From Gammaproteobacteria bacterium (GTDB lineage Bacteria > Pseudomonadota > Gammaproteobacteria > Ga0077536): a stretch of DNA of 42,611 nt. The DNA is taken from NCBI GenBank assembly GCA_016191285.1, contig JACPPA010000001.1, forward strand, positions 1-42,611, given 5' to 3'. Shown piece by piece: positions 1 to 6,911 of the stretch (position 1 is the first letter of the stretch; each line of letters opens with the position of its first letter). The position numbers and the translations under genes are program-made. The notes beneath the pieces were generated by a model. The model had not been told where the DNA came from and did not search any database. It saw only the letters and a program-made list of their open reading frames with translations.

Positions 1-132
1 ACACCGCCGAAAACCACTGCCGCACAGCACAATCATCTCCACAGGAGGCGAACTCATGACCCCTTAAACCACGACCGCTAGCCCCGTCCAACCGGCCAAG
101 ATGATTGTCGTTGGACCGGCCATCCTGATTGA

Positions 133-438
133 CGCCGTCCACGCGCCAAAGTCGCGGCCGGTTTTGTCTGGGACTTATATCGACAACTTTGTCTATCGGG
201 GTCGTATTCGCACGTCAGTGCGCGCTTCGACGGTAACGATTTCGACAATCGGAGTTACCACAAACTCGCCGCTTATCAGGTGGTGGACGCCCGACTGCAA
301 TGGCATCCGGGACGCTTTGCAATGGCCATAAGTATCAACAACGCACTCGACGAGAGTTATGCCACCGCGGGCTACAGCGACACCGTCTATCCGATGCCGT
401 CGCGCAGCGTGATGTTGGAATTTTCCCTCGACCTCTAA
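133..438 (+). pseudogene. C-terminal fragment of a BtuB-like TonB-dependent receptor
   Basis: The frame ending in TAA at 436-438 reads as the last strands of an outer-membrane TonB-dependent receptor. It has a RRPRAKVAAGF segment (the 'RRPRHK' strand of BtuB-like receptors), then VVDARLQWHPGRF, INNALDESYATAGYSD and a terminal MLEFSLDL ending in an aromatic/hydrophobic strand. The family moves cobalamin or other large ligands across the outer membrane using TonB energy. Upstream, the same frame is stopped by TGA at 130-132 and TAG at 79-81, and I see no obvious receptor sequence in other frames of the first 130 bases, so the gene is truncated or rearranged rather than merely cut by the window edge. 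It sits 26 bases before a surface-protein gene on the same strand. The C-terminal identity is fairly sure; the ligand is not. Confidence 0.65.
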
Positions 439-464
439 GCACAATCCCCAAGGAGCCTCCATTC

Positions 465-1268
465 ATGACCCACCAGACACTCACCGCCGTCGCCTTATGC
501 GCGGTGTGCGCAGGCGCGCAGGCGGGGCCCTTCGCACCTGCCGCCGGCCAGAGCGGTTCGACAGCTATTGCGAAGACCAGCAGCTTGATCGCCGCCTGGG
601 CCAGCGGTTACGAGAACTATCAACCAGGAAGCAATGTGGATGCGGCTTTTCGTACGCCTGACAAAGCGCTCGGACCGGCCGTTGGTAACGCTTTCGACGT
701 TGTCGCTCTAGGCGATGCCGGGCGCATCACGCTGACCTTCAGTGGCTCAATCTATAACGGACCCGGATGGGACTTCGCGGTCTTCGAAAACAGCTTCAGC
801 GACACCTTTCTCAAATTTGCCTTCGTCGAAGTATCATCGAACGGCAGGAGCTACTTCCGCTTTCCGAGTTTCTCGTTCACGCCTAGTCCCGTCAGTGCTT
901 TCGGCAGCATAGATCCGACCAATGTTGACGGCTTGGCAGGCAAATACCGTCAGGGTTTCGGGACGCCCTTCGATCTTGACCTGTTCAAGAACGTCCCTGG
1001 CATCGACATCAACCACATCACAGAAGTGCGGCTGGCAGATGTGGTGGGCAACGGGACGGAGAAAGACAACTGGCCAACCAGCTTGGGTGGCCCGCACTTC
1101 ATATACGACCCTTTCCATACGACCGGCAGTGGCGGCTTCGATCTGGAAGCACTTGGTGTGCGTTATTTGAACGCCGTCGCAGCGGCGCCTGTGCCGCTAC
1201 CGACGCCCGCCATGCTGCTGCTGGCGCCACTGGTCGCACTCACCGTGCGCACACGAGCGCGCGTATGA
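465..1268 (+). CDS. Exported PEP-CTERM/VPLPA-type surface protein
   Basis: A 267-residue protein. The ATG at 465 is chosen because AAGGAG lies 9 bases upstream and the protein then begins with a clean signal peptide ending AGAQA. The body has a DFAVFENSF segment and an FVEVSSNGRSYFRF segment, a pattern I know from surface proteins encoded beside BtuB-type receptors. The tail is a sorting signal: VPLPTPAMLLLAPLVAL, a hydrophobic helix, then TRARV. This is the VPLPA variant of PEP-CTERM, recognised by exosortase-type machinery (not seen in this window). It probably works at the cell surface together with the receptor fragment before it and the DUF4465-like gene 47 bases after it. The substrate, perhaps a corrinoid, is inferred from context only. 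Confidence 0.75.
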   Translation: MTHQTLTAVALCAVCAGAQAGPFAPAAGQSGSTAIAKTSSLIAAWASGYENYQPGSNVDAAFRTPDKALGPAVGNAFDVVALGDAGRITLTFSGSIYNGPGWDFAVFENSFSDTFLKFAFVEVSSNGRSYFRFPSFSFTPSPVSAFGSIDPTNVDGLAGKYRQGFGTPFDLDLFKNVPGIDINHITEVRLADVVGNGTEKDNWPTSLGGPHFIYDPFHTTGSGGFDLEALGVRYLNAVAAAPVPLPTPAMLLLAPLVALTVRTRARV

Positions 1269-1315
1269 CCACCCGCCCAACAACTTCCACTCCTTTTCAC
1301 TTCGAGGACATTTGA

Positions 1316-2212
1316 ATGAACACACCCATCCCGCGCGCCACCGTGTTGGCGCTAATTACCCTGGCATCCAGTGTCGGTCACGCCGCAACCATCGACTTCG
1401 AAGGCGTCACCATGCCCAACGAGCAGAGCTATGCGGGTACCGGCGGCGGCACCTATTGGTCTGGCCTGGTGCCACCTACAGACGGCAGCGTCCAAAGTCA
1501 GTTCGGCTCGCACGGCGCCCATTTCACCAACATTAACAACGAATGCTGCGGTGGCGCGACCTTCTGGAATGGATTCGCGTACTCACGCACCGGCGATACC
1601 ACCACCGCCGGCTTCAGTAATGAATTCAGCGCCTATGCTGGCAGCGGCGCGGGAGACAGCGCTACCTACGGGCTGGCCTATGTAGGCGGAGAGGCGGCGC
1701 CGCGCGTCGCCTTTGACACCCCGACGGTGCTGGCCAGTGCAATGTTCACCAACACCACCTACGCCGCCCTGTCGATGCGTGACGGCGATTCGTTCGCCAA
1801 ACGGTTTGGTGGCGCCGACGGCACTGATCCGGACTTCCTGCGCTTGACCATCGTCGGACGCGACAGCGCCAACGCCGTCACCGGCGCGGTGGATTTCTAT
1901 TTGGCTGATTTTCGAGCGGCCGATAACACGCAGGATTACATTGTCCAGCAGTGGACGCAGGTACCACTGGCAAGTCTTGGCGCGGTGTCTGCACTAGAGT
2001 TCAGCCTGACGTCGTCCGACGTCGGGCCGTTCGGCGCCAATACGCCACTCTACTTCGCAGTGGATAATCTAGCGGCCGTTCCCATCCCGGCGCCGGTCTT
2101 TCTATTGGCACCGGCTTTGTGCGTGATGCTGTCGCGTCGCCGGAGAGGCGTTCAAGCCCCGTATCGACTACGGCATAAGAGCAGTAGCGCTCATCACATA
2201 CCTCGCCAATAG
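1316..2212 (+). CDS. DUF4465-like exported surface protein with VPLPA/PEP-CTERM-type tail
   Basis: A 298-residue protein starting at an ATG with GAGGA 8 bases upstream. A signal peptide ends near VGHAA. Features I recognise as DUF4465 are IDFEG near the mature N-terminus, FTNTTYAALSMRDGDSFAKR, DFYLADFRAADNTQDYI, and SSDVGPFG followed by TPLYFAVDNL. In Bacteroidetes, DUF4465 proteins sit in cobalamin-uptake loci beside BtuB (from memory), which fits the BtuB-like fragment upstream. The tail VPIPAPVFLLAPALCVML then SRRRRG is a sorting signal. Oddly, about 20 residues continue past the arginine cluster, where such tails normally end, so the stop codon may have been lost. It probably forms an operon with the preceding gene. 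Family fairly sure, role inferred. Confidence 0.75.
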   Translation: MNTPIPRATVLALITLASSVGHAATIDFEGVTMPNEQSYAGTGGGTYWSGLVPPTDGSVQSQFGSHGAHFTNINNECCGGATFWNGFAYSRTGDTTTAGFSNEFSAYAGSGAGDSATYGLAYVGGEAAPRVAFDTPTVLASAMFTNTTYAALSMRDGDSFAKRFGGADGTDPDFLRLTIVGRDSANAVTGAVDFYLADFRAADNTQDYIVQQWTQVPLASLGAVSALEFSLTSSDVGPFGANTPLYFAVDNLAAVPIPAPVFLLAPALCVMLSRRRRGVQAPYRLRHKSSSAHHIPRQ

Positions 2213-2235
2213 CGTCCCTCCAGCGAGGCTGTCGG

Positions 2236-2258
2236 CGGCACGTGCGTTGTGCGTGCCG
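2236..2258. terminator. Perfect 7-bp hairpin downstream of the surface-protein pair
   Basis: CGGCACG and CGTGCCG flank a 9-base loop 24 bases after the DUF4465-like gene. No T-run follows, so intrinsic termination is doubtful; it may be a weak terminator or a chance dyad. Confidence 0.25.
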
Positions 2259-2422
2259 AAAGCGGAAGTTCACAGGCGCCCTATACTGACGCAACAATCA
2301 CACACAAAGAATATGCTAGTAATAGCATTCGTGAGCCAATACTTTCGCGCCGCACCCCGCGCAGACGCCCCGCCCATCTCTGGGGATCTAGATAATCCAC
2401 TTGCCGCGCTAGGAAGCCACAC

Positions 2423-2680
2423 ATGAACGAATTTGACCTTCGCAACGAAATTCCAGACGAAGCCGACATCATTGAAATCTACGCCATGGTGAAACCTGTA
2501 GGCAGCTCGATTGAAGTTCGGTACAGCCCAGACGACGACAGGCCACTTACCATGTCAGCCGGGTCAAGAACCGTCATAGGCGTTCCCGAGGGCCGCAAAC
2601 TGTATATCTCCAGCTCGCCGGCAACTGACGGATTCAAGATATTCGTCGCCGGCTGGTTCCGGGATCGAGTCGAGCAGTAA
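2423..2680 (+). CDS. Small hypothetical protein (85 aa)
   Basis: I do not recognise this family. The ATG has AGGA 8 bases upstream. The protein is acidic and soluble with no signal peptide or membrane segment. It has a beta-rich look, including PVGSSIEVRYSPDDD, SRTVIGVPEGRKLYISS and FKIFVAGWFRDR. The next small gene starts 4 bases after its stop, so the two are probably cotranscribed. Base composition is more AT-rich than the housekeeping block, as elsewhere in this accessory stretch. It could be an immunity or antitoxin-type protein, but nothing in the sequence proves that. Confidence 0.5.
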   Translation: MNEFDLRNEIPDEADIIEIYAMVKPVGSSIEVRYSPDDDRPLTMSAGSRTVIGVPEGRKLYISSSPATDGFKIFVAGWFRDRVEQ

Positions 2681-2684
2681 AAGC

Positions 2685-2885
2685 ATGACTAACAATAGAG
2701 AAGACTCTGTTCAATGTGTTGCGGTCACCTACGTGGGTCCTTACAACATCTATGGTGGGAACGCCTTTCTAGAGATCACACTCGAACTTATTGACGGCAG
2801 CGAAATAAGCTATCTAGTGTCGCGTCCGGCAGCTAAGTCGCTGCTCGAAGGACTCACGCTGGCAGAGAACCTCGCGCGGTCCTAA
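2685..2885 (+). CDS. Small hypothetical protein (66 aa)
   Basis: Not recognised. It begins 4 bases after the preceding small gene, without a good Shine-Dalgarno, which suggests translational coupling. The protein has a short beta-like core (VAVTYVGPYNIYGGNAFLEI, then DGSEISYLVSRPA) and a C-terminal helix (AKSLLEGLTLAENLAR). There is no signal peptide and no membrane segment. The two-gene arrangement of small soluble proteins in an island is the only clue to function. Confidence 0.45.
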   Translation: MTNNREDSVQCVAVTYVGPYNIYGGNAFLEITLELIDGSEISYLVSRPAAKSLLEGLTLAENLARS

Positions 2886-2984
2886 GTAGAAGCGGTCTCA
2901 AAATTCGGTTGATCTAAGTTACTGAATTAAGGTCTATCTTTCTAGGGGATCGACGGCGATCGCGGTTCATGATCAAACGTCGGA

Positions 2985-3152
2985 ATGAAACTGACTGAAA
3001 AGCAATGGCAAGTGGTCGCGCCCTTGTTCGCCGAGGATGACCGAACTGATAAGGCCGGTCGCCCGCCGGTGCGTTGCCGACACCGCCAGTGTCTATGGGC
3101 TACTCGATGCGATCACACTCATCCAGCCCCACGCCAGACGGGTCGATGCTGA
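2985..3152 (+). pseudogene. IS5/IS4-type transposase N-terminal remnant
   Basis: Translation from the ATG at 2985 begins MKLTEKQWQVVAPLF and continues to GRPP, the typical start of IS5-family transposases (MKLT.xQW...LEPLxP...GRPP). After that point the similarity is lost and a TGA follows at 3150. The DDE catalytic region is absent. I see no terminal inverted repeats, so this is a relic that marks past transposition into the island. Confidence 0.5.
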
Positions 3153-3369
3153 AGAGTTTCAGGCCCTGAAACGGCCGGTCGCGGAAGACCAAACTGCAAC
3201 GCTGACCGGTGACGACGGTAGCGGTCGTGTCGTCTAAATAAAGTCGATTTCTTGCGCGGAATTTTCGCGAGAAGTGAGTACGCTTCGGTTAGTCAACACT
3301 TCTATCTTATCGCAAGCGAATACTAACTAAGCGCCCTTTGGCGGCGATGCCATACGCGAAATACTGAAC

Positions 3370-3585
3370 TCAGCCGCAGCACCCGCGTTGCTGCTGGATC
3401 GGGGGGCACATGACCGAACCAAATGAACAAAAGACGCAGCAATCTCCGGGGTTGGGGCGCAGCACTTTCTTACAGCCGCTGCACTCATAATAGAACTGGC
3501 AAGCCTCCGTGGGCATGGTTTCTTGCTTTGCAAAGCCGCATTGCGGGCACGTCAGTACGGATTCAAACGTGATAGCGGCATTCAT
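3370..3585 (-). CDS. GDCCVxC-domain small zinc-ribbon-like protein, copy 1
   Basis: A 71-residue cysteine-rich protein. It carries LTCPQCG near residue 12, ACQFYYECSGC, then the signature GDCCVFC, and ends in GCCG. The family is known as 'GDCCVxC domain-containing (seleno)protein': some members have selenocysteine in the signature, whereas this one encodes cysteine throughout. It is often seen near mercury or other metal genes, and its biochemical role is not established to my knowledge. It is cytoplasmic (no signal peptide) and likely metal- or thiol-active. A second copy lies at 16742-16957, also on the minus strand and also 71 residues, about 70% identical by eye. No good Shine-Dalgarno is visible. 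Confidence 0.8.
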   Translation of the reverse strand: MNAAITFESVLTCPQCGFAKQETMPTEACQFYYECSGCKKVLRPNPGDCCVFCSFGSVMCPPIQQQRGCCG

Positions 3586-3789
3586 AGGGTCGGCACCATT
3601 ACATTGTGAAATGAGCTTCGCTCAAAGGATAAACGCTATAGCGCAATCGCGCCATCTTCGCCAGCCTACGTTTCTACGCCCTGTACCAGGACAAGCCGTG
3701 CCTGTTAGCGCCGAAGCTGAATTGAGCCACTGCCAAGGTGCTTGCCGAAACTACACTGAGCCAGTCCGATCAGCCCAACCGCGGCGGCA

Positions 3790-4296
3790 ATGTTGGTGAT
3801 TAGACGTTTAAGGCCGGCTCAATCTAGCATCGGCACGATGGCTCAATCCGAGGCCGGCGCCGACAATCTCAGACCGTACTGGTCCCGGGGTGCGGATGTT
3901 GTGCCGTGTTTCAGCTACCGATATTACTTGTCAGAAACGGCATCTTGGCAAGGTACAAAGATATTCAAGACCGATGGTAGCAACATCGTTAACTACGCTG
4001 CTCAGCAATTGGAAAATGGTCGAGCGAAAAACGCACGAACTAGCCATGCTTACAAGAAATCGGCGAGGATTCTCAAGCGCCTTGAGAACGCTATGGCCCA
4101 GGAAGATGTCTTCCGTGATCTGCCGTCGTATTTTTTAGAGTGTCTCGCCTATAACTGTCCGGACAGCACTTACGCTGTCACCACGTGGACAGAAGTGGTG
4201 AACGGAATGCTGATTCATATATGGAATGGCCTTCAAGGCGACGAGCCAACTTATGAGCCCTCACGTTGGCTAGAGGTAAGAGCGTTTACTTGGTGA
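3790..4296 (+). pseudogene. C-terminal part of a CD-NTase (CBASS nucleotidyltransferase)
   Basis: The reading frame carries the C-terminal half of an OAS-like CD-NTase: GADVVPCFSYRYY, then IVNYAAQQLENGRAKN, a helix with YKKSARILKRLENAM, then SYFLECLAYNCPD and SRWLEV. In intact enzymes an N-terminal nucleotidyltransferase core with a GS...DxD metal-binding motif precedes this and makes the cyclic oligonucleotide alarm of CBASS antiphage defence. That core is missing here: homology starts around residue 27 and about 26 unrelated residues come before it. After WLEV, where a family-typical NELKYLF-like end is expected, the frame runs into the next pseudogene (RAFTW, stop). So both ends are lost and the gene cannot be catalytic. 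Confidence 0.65.
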
Positions 4297-4622
4297 TTAG
4301 GCAATCGGCCTCGATGGTGTCAATCGTACTACTCACGGATGAATCTCGGTCTAAGTCATCTCTGGCCTCGGTGCTGACTGATAGCGTAGCGTCCTCGCTC
4401 GATTACATGTATCTGAACACGCCGGCTAGCCGTTTCGAACATAAAAGCCGCATCCATCACGGTTCGACAAGTCTAGAAATCACCGGGCGTCCTGCAACTC
4501 GACTGCAAGGTCGTTATTGGACGAACAGAGACAGCCGAGGCGAGCTGAATCTAGCAGCGCGCATTCGCCGAACGGTCGATGATTATGAGGAAGCCGAAAA
4601 AGCATTCGCTCAAAGGCGATAG
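4266..4622 (+). pseudogene. C-terminal beta-barrel part of a Cap15-like CBASS effector
   Basis: The frame reads VIRQSASMVSIVLLTDESRS, then LDYMYLNTPASRFEHKSRIH, LEITGRPATRLQGRYWTNRD and SRGELNL. I recognise this as the beta-rich cyclic-nucleotide-sensing barrel of Cap15 (SMODS-associating two-TM, beta-strand-rich effector). Intact Cap15 has two N-terminal transmembrane helices that disrupt the inner membrane on activation; these are absent here. The frame overlaps the end of the CD-NTase fragment, so one deletion seems to have removed the end of the synthase and the membrane half of the effector and fused the remains. The barrel itself looks undamaged. Family assignment is from motif memory, not a search. 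Confidence 0.6.
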
Positions 4623-4652
4623 ACCGCAGAATATTGAAGAAGCCTGAGACCA

Positions 4653-5276
4653 ATGATGACCGTCACCCTGGAGGAGAATGTTAATTCCACGCTCGCGCGC
4701 GCCAAGTTGTGCGACGCTGAACTGTGGGAGTTGCTCGACGGACTGGAGACAGGTGCGGACCACCGAACGGCAGTAGGGCTCGCGCTGCTCCATTTGTCTA
4801 GAGAACACCATAGTTCTGTTATTATTCTCATTAACTCTGGATTAGCGGGTTCGGCTTTTGCGCTTTTGCGACCTCAGATGGAATCTTTTCTTCGTGGCCT
4901 TTGGCACTACCATTGCGCAACCGACAGGCAAATAGCGAACTTTCTCAGTGGTAAGGAGCCGCCCAAGAAAAGCGTGATGATCAAGGCGTTAAAGAATGTA
5001 TGGATTTACAAGTCCCTGCTTGAAATTATCGAAAATCTTGTATGGAAAGAGTTCTGCGATTACACGCATGGTGGGATGATTCAAACAAAGGCACGGGTTG
5101 TTGGCGGCGAAGTGCTACAGAATTTCCTACCGCAACATGTGACGGCGGTGATATCAGCTTCCGCCACACTTTCTATGTTTAGTTCTTACGCAATGACAAT
5201 GATCGTCGATAAGCGTGATATCGGACGAAAGGGTGAAGAAATATATTTGGCTCACTTCGGGACAGCGGAAAGCTAG
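4653..5276 (+). CDS. DUF6988-like protein (first of a tandem pair)
   Basis: A 207-residue protein starting at an ATG 30 bases after the Cap15-like remnant. It is helical, with the segments LALLHLSREHHSSVIILI, GLAGSAFALLRPQMESFLRG, LWHYHCATDRQIANF and FCDYTHGGMIQTKARVV. This HxxS...RPxxE...CAT...DYTHGG pattern matches a family I recall as DUF6988; the number is from memory. No function is established to my knowledge. There is no signal peptide; the hydrophobic stretches look like packed helices rather than membrane spans. A divergent relative follows 3 bases after its stop. Location next to a dead CBASS operon makes a defence or accessory role possible but unproven. Confidence 0.6.
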   Translation: MMTVTLEENVNSTLARAKLCDAELWELLDGLETGADHRTAVGLALLHLSREHHSSVIILINSGLAGSAFALLRPQMESFLRGLWHYHCATDRQIANFLSGKEPPKKSVMIKALKNVWIYKSLLEIIENLVWKEFCDYTHGGMIQTKARVVGGEVLQNFLPQHVTAVISASATLSMFSSYAMTMIVDKRDIGRKGEEIYLAHFGTAES

Positions 5277-5279
5277 CAG

Positions 5280-5951
5280 ATGACTGACGAAGCCGAAAGG
5301 ATAACGCCAGCCGATGTGCAGAAAGCATTAGAAAAGTCCGCGCGCTTCATTAAAGCCATCGGCGACATGTCCTCAGAACTTACCTATTAGGCAACAAAAC
5401 GCCTCAATGTATCTTCTGCGCTGTTCCAAATTTCTTTGGAACATATCGCGGCAATCCATAAACTCATCGATAGTTCTATTATAGGTTCTGCCTCAGCACT
5501 TTTCCGCCCTCAATATGAGGCTTACATAGGTGCAACGTGGATGGCAAGGTGCGCGACTGACGATCAATTCGATTCGTTTTGCGGGGGCCGACAACCACCA
5601 CGCATAGATAAGTTAATAGAGCAAATAGAAGAAGCGGGGATTTATGAAAGGGGGGTTTTGCAAAGTTACCACGATGAAAGATGGGATCACTTTTGTGACC
5701 TTACACATGGAGGGGCTATGCAAGCTGCATCGCGTATCGGCGACAGTGGTATTCGACCAATTGCCGATATTGAAATAGCCTTCCAAATCCTACAAAGCTC
5801 CGCAGTAATTGCAGGTATTGCTTGCATTGATATGCCGGAGTCGGTAGGTGCATTTGAGGTTGCGAATACGATGTATCTGGTCTACGAGCGCATATATGGT
5901 CCGAATCCGTCTACGCCGCCGCCCTTACTCAATTCCACCAACAGTGCGTAA
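5280..5951 (+). pseudogene. Second DUF6988-like gene with in-frame amber stop
   Basis: Reading from the ATG at 5280, a single frame continues to 5951 but is broken by TAG at 5388-5390 (codon 37). After the stop the same family features return: ISLEHIAAIHKLIDSS, GSASALFRPQYEAYIGA, ARCATDDQFDSF and HFCDLTHGGAMQAASRI, aligning with the preceding gene at clearly lower than 50% identity by eye. The gene starts 3 bases after its neighbour's stop, so the pair arose by old tandem duplication or was acquired together. It could be a pseudogene with one nonsense mutation, or translation may restart internally (an ATG lies at 5436). The rest of the frame looks intact, which suggests recent inactivation or a sequencing error. 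Confidence 0.6.
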
Positions 5952-6392
5952 GCCGCGCACGCCTGTGCTGGCGCCAGCAGTTTGTGGTAGAACCGCACCT
6001 GCGTTTACGTCATGGAGCGTGGCCTCGCCTGTGAGCAGGCTTGCCCACGAAACTAGAACGTTCATTTGCAGGTCTCGCGAAAGAAGTTTGGTGCGATCTG
6101 GGCGTTCGGGCAGGTGCCCCTTGAACAGGGTATCCCCAATTGGTAAACCGATACTTCACGCATGCGCGAACTCTAGAAGGGCTGGAACGTGAGGGCAGAT
6201 TTTGCTCGAAATCTACAAAAGCCCTAAGCATCGACGTCGCCGACTGGCGCTCGTCAATCCATCTATCCGGCGGTCACCCTCATTGGCACTCCCCGGCCTA
6301 AGCTGCGAATCCGAAATGTGGTAGTTTTTGTGGTATGAAAACTGAATTAATCTATTATTGTTGTTATTAATCAATGGATTAATAGAATACAT
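5952..6392. other. Noncoding stretch between the island and tRNA-Ser
   Basis: No convincing gene. The last 50 bases are very AT-rich and contain a perfect inverted repeat at 6365-6384 (TATTAATC, loop AATG, GATTAATA) directly beyond the 3' end of the tRNA. A short dyad (GCCTG/CAGGC) lies at 6027-6040. I looked for a second copy of the tRNA 3' end that would mark an integration site and did not find one. Confidence 0.4.
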
Positions 6393-6483
6393 TGGCGGAG
6401 AGAGAGGGATTCGAACCCTCGATGGGCTTTTGGCCCATACTCCCTTAGCAGGGGAGTGCCTTCAGCCGCTCGGCCATCTCTCC
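6393..6483 (-). tRNA. tRNA-Ser(GCU)
   Basis: A 91-nt class II tRNA on the minus strand with encoded CCA. The 7-bp acceptor stem GGAGAGA/TCTCTCC, D arm with GGCCGAGCGG, anticodon loop CTGCTAA (anticodon GCU, reading AGC/AGU), long variable arm, and T arm GGTTCGAATCC are all visible. It lies downstream of csrA, its usual neighbour in Pseudomonas-like genomes. Its 3' end faces the accessory island, the orientation typical of integration at a tRNA. Confidence 0.95.
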
Positions 6484-6535
6484 AGACGGGGGACAGAATA
6501 CCGAGCGATTAGGGGTCCGTAAAGGCGCAGCGCAT

Positions 6536-6733
6536 TTATTCAGCGCCGCTGGCTACTTTGCTATGGCCATTCTCCTGCTGAATTCGTTGATAGATCTCTT
6601 CCCGATGAACCGCCACCTCTTTTGGCGCGTTCACACCGATTCGAACTTGATTACCCTTGATACCTAGCACGGTGACATTGACCTCATCACCAATCATCAA
6701 CGATTCACCAACCCTGCGAGTTAAAATCAGCAT
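6536..6733 (-). CDS. csrA: Carbon storage regulator CsrA
   Basis: A 65-residue RNA-binding regulator that binds GGA motifs in mRNA leaders and controls translation and stability of carbon-metabolism, motility and biofilm transcripts. The sequence begins [18 protein letters not shown] and has [19 protein letters not shown] and [12 protein letters not shown], the full homodimer beta-strand set with the RNA-contacting VHREE(I) segment. I start at the ATG at 6733 because GGAG lies about 7 bases upstream; a second in-frame ATG two codons upstream (6739) is too close to it, and the longer frame to 6805 is not CsrA-like. It sits between lysC and tRNA-Ser as in other gammaproteobacteria. The 178-base gap to lysC probably holds its own promoter. 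Confidence 0.95.
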   Translation of the reverse strand: MLILTRRVGESLMIGDEVNVTVLGIKGNQVRIGVNAPKEVAVHREEIYQRIQQENGHSKVASGAE

Positions 6734-6911
6734 TTCCATTCTCCAACTGCGTCGTGCATTGCGATTAAGAGCCACCCTCTCTCTCTGCGCTGTCCCTGCG
6801 CCCATTGCTATTATTGTTGGCGTGTCTTCCTGATACCGGCAGTCTAAACTTGGTGCAGGAAAAAATCTTGATAAAAACAGTTAAATCGGCGCACACCCCT
6901 GCTCTTTCTTG

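Noticed and set aside
1-132. Short frame after AGGAGG at 43-48 starting ATGACCCC
   Set aside because: It ends after three codons; the Shine-Dalgarno-like sequence has no gene behind it.
5952-6392. Integration-site repeat of the tRNA-Ser 3' end
   Set aside because: I found no second copy of the tRNA end within the window.
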